NCBI GenBank assembly: GCA_949361645.1 | Contig: OX442434.1 | Span: 3,846,788 to 3,910,787 of the forward strand | Direction: 5' to 3' | DNA: 64,000 nt | Source of the DNA: Spongilla lacustris | Taxonomy: Eukaryota; Porifera; Demospongiae; Spongillida; Spongillidae | Shown here: positions 34,795 to 44,300 of the stretch, piece after piece | Layout of the letters: every line of letters starts with the position of its first letter | How positions within the stretch are numbered: the first letter of the stretch is position 1 | The notes under the pieces: model-generated | The model's input: the letters and a program-made list of their open reading frames with translations, nothing else | What the model was told of the DNA's origin: nothing | Database searches by the model: none | Made by a program: the position numbers and the translations under genes

Positions 34795-36714
34795 TCAAAC
34801 AAGTGTCATGAGTGGAGGGGGTGGGAGGGGTAGGAGAGGCGTGTTTCGTCTGAGGGGGTTGCAGGATGGCACATCATGGTTGGGTTGATGGATGTTGGGC
34901 TTGTAGGTTGATTGGGGCAGGAGTGACATCAATGGTGGGATGATTGGGGTGGGGTTGTATTGTTGCTTCTGTTGTCGACTGGGCTGATAACTGTTCAATG
35001 GTGGGGTGGGGTTAGGGTATTGTTTCTGTTGGTTCTTTTGTTTCACTGGGACTTGTACTTTTGGGTGTGGGGGATGTTGAGGGTGGGTGGTCTTGGTGTT
35101 TGTTGCAGTAGGCCTTGGTGGGCAGGTGGACTCGGGAAGCAGGGGCTGAGTGGGGACTTGTTGAGGGTGGGTGGTCTTGGTGTTTGTTGCAGTAGGCCTT
35201 GGTGGGCGGGTGGACTCGGGAAGCCGGGGCTGAGGGGGGACCTGGGGGGTTGTCACCTCTCTTTGGCAGTCTGGGGGTGTGAGTTTGGAGGGTAGGGTGC
35301 GGGTCCTGAGGCACTCTTCTGTGTATATTCGGTTTGCTTTGTGTGCTTGTACCGTTTTCTGAATCTTCTTTTTCCTCTTCTCCTGTAGTGCATCATGTAG
35401 CTTTGTCATGTGCTCTAGTGCAGTTGTTTGGGTGTTGCGCCACTGGCTCAGGATAACTTCGTCTTTCACTGAGTCGAGCTCTTTTTCAATTTTGTCTAGC
35501 ATTGAGTTTGTTTGTGCGGCTACCTTGTGGAGATGTTGCACGTTTGCTATGGTGAGTTCCGTGCTGGTCCTTGTAAGGATTTCAACGTACTTGGTCTTCA
35601 GTGTATCATCAGCTCCAAGTGTGGCACATGTGGCAAAGGCCCTGATTCCTAGGGGGAATACACCTTTCTGCAGGCACTCTTCGTTGAAAGCCAAATGGTG
35701 CCGAGCCAATTCATAAAATTTCCTCATACCCGGGTACCTGTCCATAACAGACTGGTATTCTTTGTCAAGGAGTGCCTTTTCTATTTTTGATGTTTTGTTG
35801 GGCTGGACAGTTGGCATGGGACACATGTGAGCTGCTGGTGATTGTGGTAGTGAGATGGTATTGGCATCTGATGGTGGTGGTGTGGGGAAGGGAGTGATGT
35901 GGGTAGGCTGATCGATGGTTTGAGCTGTTGCTTGTGGTGTGGGAGAACATGTTCTGATGAGTGGTGATTGATCATTGCTATTTGATGGTGAAGATGGGGC
36001 ATCAGAGGCTGATGACTGTGGTGGGGGGGAGGGGATGGTGATGGTGAGTTGATCAATGGTTTGGGTTACTGCAGATGATGGTGGGGGTGGTGGACTAGTT
36101 CTGACTGGTGGAAATTGGTCGTTGATTAATGATGGGGTTAAGGTATTAGGTGCTGATGGGAGTGAGTGACATGGGGCGGTATGGGTAGGCTGATCTGTGG
36201 TTTGAGCTGTTACTGGTGATGGTGGTGGGGATAAGTTCGTTCGAATGGGTGGCAAATGGTCATTGACATTTGATGTTGAAGGAAGGGCATCAGAAGCTGA
36301 TGATGGAGGTGATGAGGGGGTGATATGGATGGGTTGACCAGTGGTTTGAGCTGCAAGTGATGATGGTTGAGGGGATGAGCTTGCGCTAGGTGGCAGATGG
36401 TCATGGGTCAGGGTCGGTTGTGAGGAACGAGGTATGGCTAGGGAACGAGGTGTTGGTTGGGAGAACGTTCTAGCAGATGGTGGAGGAGAGGGTGAAGGGG
36501 TGTTGAGCCCGTTTTGTTTGCGTCGCGTATTGCGCTTGGCATTTGGGGCCATGGGTTGGGCTACGTGAGCGTTTCGGGTTGGAAGTTTTTGGGTAGTCAG
36601 GGGGCAGGGTGGCACCAATGATGGTTTCATTCCCTTTGCTGCGTGCGGTGGACTGGGCCCGAGTGCGTTGCTGGCGCTGCGCGTTTGGTAGCGATCCGGT
36701 TTGTTAGTTGGCAT
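34795..36714 (-). CDS. Proline-rich N-terminal protein of the Penelope-like element (639 aa)
   Basis: I do not recognise a catalytic domain. Residues 1-70 are basic (RNTRRKQNG). Residues ~105-285 form four imperfect ~45-residue Pro/Ser/Thr repeats recognised by TAQTxDQPTHxTP and NDxxPPxRT. Residues ~305-475 are the only globular or coiled-coil part (KIEKALLDKEYQSVMDRYPG, HHLAFNEECLQKGVFPLGIR, NSMLDKIEKELDSVKDEV), with EECL recurring at 466-469. This resembles regions preceding the RT in other PLEs, from memory. The C-terminus is again Pro-rich and contains a 28-residue tandem duplication (84 bp, repeats starting at 35076 and 35160). ATG 36712-36714 lies about 110 bp after the hammerhead-like motif, fitting the first ORF of a processed transcript. 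The frame ends at TGA 34795-34797 but continues in frame to the element edge. Function is unknown; a nucleic-acid-binding or Gag-like role is a guess. Confidence 0.7.
   Translation of the reverse strand: MPTNKPDRYQTRSASNALGPSPPHAAKGMKPSLVPPCPLTTQKLPTRNAHVAQPMAPNAKRNTRRKQNGLNTPSPSPPPSARTFSQPTPRSLAIPRSSQPTLTHDHLPPSASSSPQPSSLAAQTTGQPIHITPSSPPSSASDALPSTSNVNDHLPPIRTNLSPPPSPVTAQTTDQPTHTAPCHSLPSAPNTLTPSLINDQFPPVRTSPPPPPSSAVTQTIDQLTITIPSPPPQSSASDAPSSPSNSNDQSPLIRTCSPTPQATAQTIDQPTHITPFPTPPPSDANTISLPQSPAAHMCPMPTVQPNKTSKIEKALLDKEYQSVMDRYPGMRKFYELARHHLAFNEECLQKGVFPLGIRAFATCATLGADDTLKTKYVEILTRTSTELTIANVQHLHKVAAQTNSMLDKIEKELDSVKDEVILSQWRNTQTTALEHMTKLHDALQEKRKKKIQKTVQAHKANRIYTEECLRTRTLPSKLTPPDCQREVTTPQVPPQPRLPESTRPPRPTATNTKTTHPQQVPTQPLLPESTCPPRPTATNTKTTHPQHPPHPKVQVPVKQKNQQKQYPNPTPPLNSYQPSRQQKQQYNPTPIIPPLMSLLPQSTYKPNIHQPNHDVPSCNPLRRNTPLLPLPPPPLMTLV
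35076..35243 (-). repeat. 84-bp tandem duplication within the PLE N-terminal ORF
   Basis: GTTGAGGGTGGGTGGTCTTG begins at 35076 and again at 35160. The two 84-bp units differ at only a few bases (GGGCAGGTGG versus GGGCGGGTGG). The period is a multiple of three, so the reading frame is kept and 28 residues are duplicated. Confidence 0.85.
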
Positions 36715-36967
36715 TACGTGCCCGCAACTACATGCACTAACGGGGGGAGGGAATGATTAGTGTAGACTTACGTAAAAGGGGACACGTTCACTGTATTCTC
36801 TCTCGTGCCAAACTTTAATGTCACTACAAATGCATTTCGGCCATGCTGGCCTTCTTCAGTGCAGTATACAGCAAAGATTGACACGAAATGAATAACAGGT
36901 GTTCGTGCAGTGCATAAATAGTTCTCGACCGGTGCTAAATGTGAGGTGTGTGCAGCTGGCTGTTACA
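36715..36967 (-). promoter_or_regulatory. PLE unit junction (3' UTR to 5' UTR, pseudo-LTR region)
   Basis: This non-coding stretch lies between the endonuclease stop codon and the ATG of the next unit's first ORF. It contains the hammerhead-like motif at 36822-36865. In tandem PLEs this region would serve as both the end of one unit and the start or promoter of the next. I see no convincing polyadenylation signal or TATA box that I would assign. Confidence 0.6.
36822..36865 (-). ncRNA. Candidate minimal (dimer-type) hammerhead ribozyme motif
   Basis: On the minus strand: stem I strand ACTGCA (36865-36860), core CTGAAGA (36859-36853; consensus CUGANGA), one extra A, stem II GGCCA-GCA-TGGCC (36851-36839), GAAA (36838-36835), TGCATT (36834-36829), then TGTAGT (36828-36823). 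The last segment pairs with ACTGCA over 6 bp with one G-U wobble. The trinucleotide before it, ATT, fits the NUH cleavage rule. Stem III is just the self-complementary ATGCAT, too short to fold alone but able to pair between two molecules, as in dimeric hammerheads. PLE pseudo-LTRs are known to carry hammerheads. The extra A between core and stem II is atypical, so activity is uncertain. Confidence 0.45.
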
Positions 36968-38161
36968 TCACATGTATACATCATTTAGTCCATACGGGGT
37001 TCTTGAGTTCAGCCTATTGATCCAGATTTCTTCAGTTGCAAATCTTTGCTCTGGATTAACTCGCATGAGTGGGATGATGCTTACTCTGAATGCCCCGTGC
37101 TGGTCGAAGTGTTTGTAGATAAGCTGTCTGGGCTCTCGACTGGACCTGAATCTACTCCTATGCTGGTTTACCCTCTCCCTCAGTGTGGACGTGGTTACGC
37201 CCACGTATTGAAGTTTACAGATTTTGCATTGGAGTACGTATATTATATTGCTGCTCTCGCAGGACAGGTGATGCTGTATGGGGATCCTTAGTCCCGTGGT
37301 GGTGCACTTGAATGTGTTGGTTGTGATGATATCGGGACATGACCTGCAGTTACTTTTATTACATGGCTGTGGTAGGAGTGGTATGTGGTAGCTTCTGATC
37401 TCGGGTGTGATGTTGTTTGTAATGGCATCTGTATTCAATGGTGATTTTGTGATGATCTTCTTGATGTTTGTTTTGTTTCTGTATGCAATGACTAGCCATT
37501 TGCGAGCCATAGGGAATGTGGTGGCGTCCCTTTCAAGGTGATCTAGGTTTAGCTTTAAGGCTTTGATCGGATGGTTCCTTCTGGCATCGTAGAGGACTGT
37601 AAATGGGTATGGTGCAGCTGATGGTGTTGTGAGTTGGTTTCGCGGTTGGCTTGTGACTGATATGATGATCTTATTGATGATGTTGAAGGGGTAGCCTCTA
37701 TCGATAAAGTGGTTGATGAGTTGCTGTTTGAGGTGTCTGAAGTCTTTAGGGTCAGAACATTGATGCTGGTATCTCAGGATTTCTGCTTTGATAATGGCTG
37801 TTTTCGTGTTGAGTGGGTGATGGCTGGTGTAGTGGATATACTGAAAAGAGTTTGTTGGTTTGAAATGTGTTTTGGTGGAAAGTCGGCGTGTGGCTGCAAA
37901 TTGATCTCCTTTGTAGATGGTAATGTCAAGATAATCTATGGATGTTTCTGAGATTGAGTACTTGTATTTGATTGTTGGGTGGAAGCCATTGAGGTTGGCA
38001 AAGAATGTTTGGAAGTCAGCCATTGAGTGTGTCCAGACAATGAAAATGTCGTCAATGTAGCGCTTGTAGATGAGTGGCAGTTTGTCTTGCGTCTTCAAAA
38101 AGCGTTCCTCTAATGTTGCCATGAACAGGTTAGCAAGAGTTGGGGCTAGAGGTGTACCCAT
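36968..38161 (-). CDS. Penelope-like reverse transcriptase (3' part) with GIY-YIG endonuclease, 5'-truncated
   Basis: The 397-residue frame starts inside the RT domain. It begins at MGTPLAPTLANLFM, the block after the first palm Asp, and has the catalytic YIDD at 35-38 (KRYIDDIFIVW), followed by the thumb (to ~200). A Cys-rich segment, Cys267-x4-Cys272-x2-Cys275 with further Cys at 286 and 301, precedes the GIY-YIG nuclease. That domain has IIYVLQCKICKLQYVG (306-321), Arg330 and His334 (RERVNQH), and a C-terminal Glu/Asn block (TEEIWINRLN). The family uses this nuclease to nick target DNA and prime reverse transcription. The N-terminal RT half is absent, and the ATG coincides with the insertion boundary, so it is not the native start. 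The remaining frame is uninterrupted to the TAA-type stop at 36968. The fragment cannot encode an active RT. Confidence 0.92.
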   Translation of the reverse strand: MGTPLAPTLANLFMATLEERFLKTQDKLPLIYKRYIDDIFIVWTHSMADFQTFFANLNGFHPTIKYKYSISETSIDYLDITIYKGDQFAATRRLSTKTHFKPTNSFQYIHYTSHHPLNTKTAIIKAEILRYQHQCSDPKDFRHLKQQLINHFIDRGYPFNIINKIIISVTSQPRNQLTTPSAAPYPFTVLYDARRNHPIKALKLNLDHLERDATTFPMARKWLVIAYRNKTNIKKIITKSPLNTDAITNNITPEIRSYHIPLLPQPCNKSNCRSCPDIITTNTFKCTTTGLRIPIQHHLSCESSNIIYVLQCKICKLQYVGVTTSTLRERVNQHRSRFRSSREPRQLIYKHFDQHGAFRVSIIPLMRVNPEQRFATEEIWINRLNSRTPYGLNDVYM

Positions 38162-38300
38162 TGCAGTGAAGCTTTGTGCTCATAGCTATAAATGGAGTGA
38201 AATAATATACTCATTGCATTAAAGGAGTGAAGCGTCATGCTCATTCCAAAACCAGAAGTGAAGCTTCGTGCTCATTGCTATACAAGGAGTGAAGCTTTAT
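38162..38300 (+). repeat. 139-bp direct duplication, right copy
   Basis: It matches 34430-34568 except for one substitution and begins directly at the element's right edge. Satellite B continues from 38301 with GCTCATTGCTATTCATTG, which is what follows this block in other copies, so the right side preserves the original array continuity. Confidence 0.85.
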
Positions 38301-41300
38301 GCTCATTGCTATTCATTGAGTGAAGCTTTATGCTCAATGCTAAAAAAGGAGTGAAGCTATATGCTCATTGCTATACGTGGAGTTAAGCTTTATGCTCAAT
38401 GCTATACAAGGAGTGGCGCTATATGCTCATTGCTTTACATCGAGTGAAGCTTTATGCTCATTGCTATACATGAATTTCAGCATTATGCTCATTGCGATAA
38501 GTGGAATGAAGCTTTATGGTTAATGCTATACAAGGAGTGATACTGTGAAAAAATATGCTCATTGCTATAAGTGGAGTTAAGCTTTATGCTCAATGCTATA
38601 CAAGGAGTGAAGCTATATGCTCATTGCTTTACATCGAGTGAAGCTATATGCTCATTGCTATACATGAATTTCAGCATTATGCTCATTGCTATAAGTGGAA
38701 TGAAGCTTTATGGTTAATGCTATAAAAGGAGTGAAGTTTTATGATCATTACTACACATGGAGTGAAGCTTCATGCTCATTACTATACATGGAGTGAAGAT
38801 TGATGCTCATTCCTATACATGGAGTGACACTTTGCGCTCATTGTTATACATGGATTGAAGCTTTATGCTCATTGCTATACATGGAGTGAAACTTTAAGCT
38901 CAATGCTTTACAACGAGTGAAGCTATATGCACATTGCTAAACAAGGAGTTAAGCGATATGTTCATTGCTGTACATGGAGTGAAGCTTTATGCTCAATGCT
39001 ATACATTGAGTGAAGCTATAGGCTCAATGCTATACAAGGAGTGAAGCTATATGCTCATTGAAATACATGGAGTGAAGCTTTATGCTCATTACTATACATG
39101 GTGTGAAGCATTATGTTCAATGCTATTAAAGGAGTGAAGTATTATGCTCTTTGCTATACATGGAGTGAAGCTTTATGCTCATTCCTATACATGGAGTGAA
39201 GGTTTGCGCTCAATGTTATACATGGAGTGAAGCTTTATGCTCATTGCTATACATGGAGTGAAGCTTTATGCTCAATGCTTTACAACGAGTGAAGCTATAT
39301 GCTCATTGCTATACAAGGAGTGTAGCATTATGTTCATTGCTGTACATGGAGTGAAGCATTATGATCATTTCTATACATGGAGTAACGCTTTATGCTCATT
39401 GCTATACAAGGAGTGAAGCTATGTGCTCATTGCTATACATGGAGTGAAGCTTTATGTGCATTGGAGTGAAGCTTTTTCTCATTGTTACACATGGAGTGAG
39501 GCTTTATGCTCATTCATTTACATGGAGTAAAAATTTATGCTCATTGCTATATCTGGTGTGAAGCGTAATGCTCGGAGTAAAGCTTTATGCTCATTGCTAT
39601 ACATGGAGTGAAGTTTTATGCTCATTGCTATACATGGAGCGAAGCTTTATGCCCATTGCTGTACATGGAGTTGATACACGTGGAGTGAAGCTATATGCTC
39701 ATTGCTTTACATGGAGTGAAGCTTCATGTTCAATGCTATACATGGAATGATGCTTTATGCTCATACCTATACATGGAGTGACGCTTGATGCTTATTGCTA
39801 TTAAAGGGGGAAAGCTTTATGCTCATTGCTATACATTGAAAGAAGCTTTATGCTCAATGTTATACAAGGAGTGAAGCTATATGCTCATTGCTATACATGG
39901 AGTGAAGCTTTATGCTCAATGCTATACAAGGAGTGAAGCTATATGCTCATTGCTTTACATCGAGTGAAACTTTATGCTCATTGCTATACATGAATTTCAG
40001 CGATATGCTCATTGCTATAAGTGGAATGAAGCTTTATGGTTAATGCTATACAAGGAGTGAAGCTATAAGCTCATTGCTTTACATCGAGTGAAAATTTATG
40101 CTCCATGCTGTACCTAAATTTCAGCGTTATGCTCATTGCTATAAGTGGAATGAAACTTTATGGTTAATGCTATACAAGGAGTGATGCTATATGCTCATTG
40201 CTATACATGGAGTGACACTTTGCTTATTGGTATACATGGAGTGAAGCTTTATGCTCATTGCAATACATGGAGTGAAACTATATGCTCAATCCTATACATG
40301 AATTTAAGCTTTATGCTCATTGCCATACATAGAGTGAAGCTTTATGCCCATTGGTATACAAGGAGTGAAGTTTTATGCCCATTGCTATACATGGAGTTGA
40401 TACACATGGAATGAAGCTATATGCTCGTTGCCTTACACGGATTGAAGCTTCGTGCTCAATGCTATACATGGAGTGATGCTTTATGCTCATACCTATACAT
40501 GGAGTGAAGCTCTGAGCTCAATGCTATACAAGGGGGAAAGCTTTATGCTCATTGCAATACATGGATAGAAGCTTTATGCTCATTGTTAAACATGAATTGA
40601 AGCTTTATGCTCATTGCTGTACATGGTGTAAAGCTGTATGCTAATAATTATACACGGAGTGAAGCTTTATGCTCATTGCTAGGCATGGAGTAAAGCTTTA
40701 CGCACTATCCTATAGATGCAGTGAAGCTTTGTGCTCATAGCTATAAATGGAGTGAAACAATATGCTCATTGCATTACATGGAGTGAAGCGTTGTGCTCAT
40801 TCCAAAACCAGAAGTGAAGCTTCGTGCTCATTGCTATACAAGGAGTGAAGCTTTATGCTCATTGCTATTCATGAAGTGAAGCTTTATGCTCAATGTTAAA
40901 AAAGGAGTGAAGCTATATGCTCATTGCTATACGTGGAGTTAAGCTTTATGCTCAATGCTATACAAGGAGTGAAGCTATGTGCTCATTGCTTTATATCGAG
41001 TGAAGCTTTATGCTCATTGCTATACATGAATTTCAGCTGCTCATTGCTATACATGGAGTGAAGCTTTAAGCTCAATGCTTTACAACGAGTGAAGCTATAT
41101 GCACATTGCTATACAAAGAGTGAAGCGATATGTTCATTGCTGTACATGGAGTGAAGCTTTATGCTCAATGCTATACATGGAGTGAAACTTTAGGCTCAAT
41201 GCTATACGAGGAGTGAAGTATTATGCTCAATGTTATTAAAGGAGTGAAGTATTATGCTCTTTGCTATACATGGAGTGAAGCATTATGCTCATTGCTATAC

Positions 41301-44300
41301 ATGAAGTGAAGCTATATACTCAATGCTTTACAAGGAGTGAAGCTATATGATACTCATTGCTATACAAGGAGTGAAGCTATGTGCTCATTGCTATTCATGG
41401 AATGAAGCTTTATGCTCATTGCTATACATGGAGTGAAGCTTTATGCGCATTCCTTTACTTGGAGTGAAGCTTTTTCTCATTGTTACACATGGAGTGAGGC
41501 TTTATGTTCATTCATTTACATGGAGTGATAATTTATGCTCATTGCTAAACCTGGTGTGAAGCGTAATGCTCGAAGTGAAGCTTTATGCTCATTGCTATAC
41601 ATGGAGTGAAGTTTTATGCTCATTGCTATTCATGGAGTGAAGCTTCATGCCCATTGATATACATGGAGTTAATACACATTAAGTGAAACTATAAGCTCAT
41701 TGCTTTACATGGAGTGAAGCTTCATGCTCAATGCTATACATGGAGTGATGCTTTATGCTCAAACCTATACATGGAATGAAGCTTTATGCTTAATGCTATA
41801 CAAGGGGGAAAGCTTTATGCTCATTGCTATACGTTGATCGAAGCTTTATGCTCAATGTTTTACAAGGAGTGAAGTTATATGCTCATTGCTATACGTGGAG
41901 TGAAGCTTTATGCTCATACCTATACATGGAGTGAAGCTTTATGCGCAATGCTATACAAGGGGGAAATTTTATGCTCATTGCTTTACATGGATTGAAGCTT
42001 TATGCTCATTGTTATACATGAATTGAAGCTTTTTGCTCATTGTTATACATGGTGTAAAGCTTTAAGCTTATTATTATACATTGAGTGAAGCTTGATGCTC
42101 ATTGCTACGCATGGAGTGAAGCTTTTTGCTCTATCCTGTACATGGAGTGAAGCTGTGTGCTGATTGCTATAAATGTAGAGAAGTAATATGCTCATTGCTA
42201 TACATGGGTTGAAGCTTTATACTCATTCCGATACAAGGAATGAAGCGATATGTTCATTGCTGTACGTGGAGTGAAGCATTATGCTCATTTCTATACGTGG
42301 AGTGAAGCTTTATGCTCATTGCTATACAAGGGAGTGAAGCTATGTGCTCATTGCTATACATGGAGTGAAGCTATATGATCATTGCTATACATGTAGTGAA
42401 GCTTGAAGCTCATTACTATATACGGAGTGAAGCATTATGCCCATTGCTACAATTGGAGTGAGGCTTAATGCTCATTCATTTACATCGAGTGAGAATTTAT
42501 GCTCATTGCTATACCTGGTGTGAAGCGTAACGCTCGGAGTGAAGCTTTATGCTCATTGCGATACATAAAGTAAAGCTTTATGCCCATTGCTATACATGGA
42601 GTTGATACACAGGGAGTGAAGCTATATGCTCGTTGCTTTACATGGAGTGAAGCTTCATGCTCTATGCTATACATGGAGTGATGCTTTATGCTTATACCTA
42701 TTCATGGAGTGAAGCTTTATGCTTAATGCTATACAAGAGGGTAAGCTCAATACTACACATGGAATGAAGCTTTATGCTCAATGCTAAGCAAGGCGTGAAG
42801 CTTTATGCTTATTGCTATACATGAATTGAAGCGTTATGCTCATTGCTATACATGGAGTGAAGCTATAGGCTCAATGCTATACAAGGAGTGAAGCTATATG
42901 CTCCTTGCTATACATGTTGTGAAGCTTTAAGCTCATTCCTATACATGGTGTGAAGTTTTGCGCTGATTGTTAAACATGGAGTGAAGCTTTATGCTCATTG
43001 CTATACATGGAGTGAAGATTTGTGCTCAATGCTTTACAAGAAGTGAAGCGATATGTTCATTGCTGTTTATGGAGGGAACCATTATGCTCATCTCTATACA
43101 TTGAGTGATGCAATATGCTCATTGCTATGCAAGGAGTGAAGCTATGTGCTCATTGCTATACATGGAGTGAAGTTTTATTCTCATTGCTATTCATGGAGTG
43201 AAGCTTTATGCCCATTGCTATACATGGAGTGATGCTTTATGCTCATGCCTCTACAAGGAGTGAAGCTTAATGCTCAATGGTATACAAGGGGTAAAGTTTA
43301 TGCTCATAGCTATACATGGATTGAAGCATTATGCTAAATGTTATTCATGAATTGAAGCTTTATGCTCATTGCTATACAAGGAGTGAAGCTCTATGCTCAT
43401 TGATATATATGCAGTGAAGCTTTATGCCCATTGCAATAGTTGGTGTGCAGCCTATACTCATTGTTACACATGGAGTTAGGATTTATGCTCATTCATTTAC
43501 ATGGAGTGAAAATTTATGCCCATTGCTATACCCAGTGTGAACCGTAAAGCTCGGAGGAAAGCTGTATATGCTCATTGCTATACATGGAGTGAAGTTTTAG
43601 GCTGAATGCTATACAAGGAGTGACGCTATATACTCATTGCTATACATGTTGTGACGCTTTAAGCTCATTCCTATACGTGGTGTGAAGTTTTGCGCTCATT
43701 GTTGTAGATGGAGTGAAGCTTTATGCTCATTGCTAAACATGGAGTGAAGCTTCATGCTCAATGCTATACATGGAGTGATGCTTTATGCTTATACCTATTC
43801 ATGGAGTGAAGCTTTATGTTTAATGCTATACAAGGGGGTAAGCTACATGTTCATAGCTATACACGGAGTGAAGCTTTAAGCTCAATACTACACATGGAAT
43901 GAAGCTTTATGCTCAATGCTAAACAAGGAGTGAAGCTTTATGCTTATTGCTATACATGAATTGAAGCGTTATGCTCATTGGTATACATTGAGTCAAGCTC
44001 TAAGCTCAATGCTATACAAATAGTGAAGCTATATGTTCATTGCAATACATGGAGTGAAGCTTTATGCTCAATGTTATACATGGATAGAAGCTTTATGCTC
44101 ATGATTAAACATGAATTGAAGCTTTATGCTCATTGCTGTACATGGTGTAAAGCTATATGCTCATAATTATACACGGAGTGAAGCTTTATGCTCATTGCTA
44201 GGCATGGAGTAAAGCTTTACACACTATCCTATAGATGCAGTGAAGCTTTGTGCTCATAGCTATATATGGAGTGAAATAATATGCTCATTGCATTACATGG

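Larger units (their letters stand above)
34569..38161 (-). mobile_element. Penelope-like element (PLE) fragment spanning a unit junction
   Basis: The 3593-bp insertion interrupts satellite B. On the minus strand it reads: 3' part of RT plus GIY-YIG endonuclease (38161-36968), non-coding junction with hammerhead-like motif (36967-36715), then a proline-rich ORF (36714-34795) whose frame, after one stop, stays open to the element edge. RT with a C-terminal GIY-YIG nuclease is diagnostic of endonuclease-positive PLEs. The order EN-junction-N-terminal ORF is that of two head-to-tail units, the first cut in its RT and the second cut before its RT. This is known for PLEs, which often occur as partial tandems with pseudo-LTRs. 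It is not autonomous: the N-terminal RT motifs are missing. It is flanked by a 139-bp direct duplication. Confidence 0.9.

Noticed and set aside
34536..35716. Open + strand frames opposite the PLE proline-rich ORF
   Set aside because: They are antisense shadows of a Pro-rich, GC-skewed ORF; composition explains the lack of stops.
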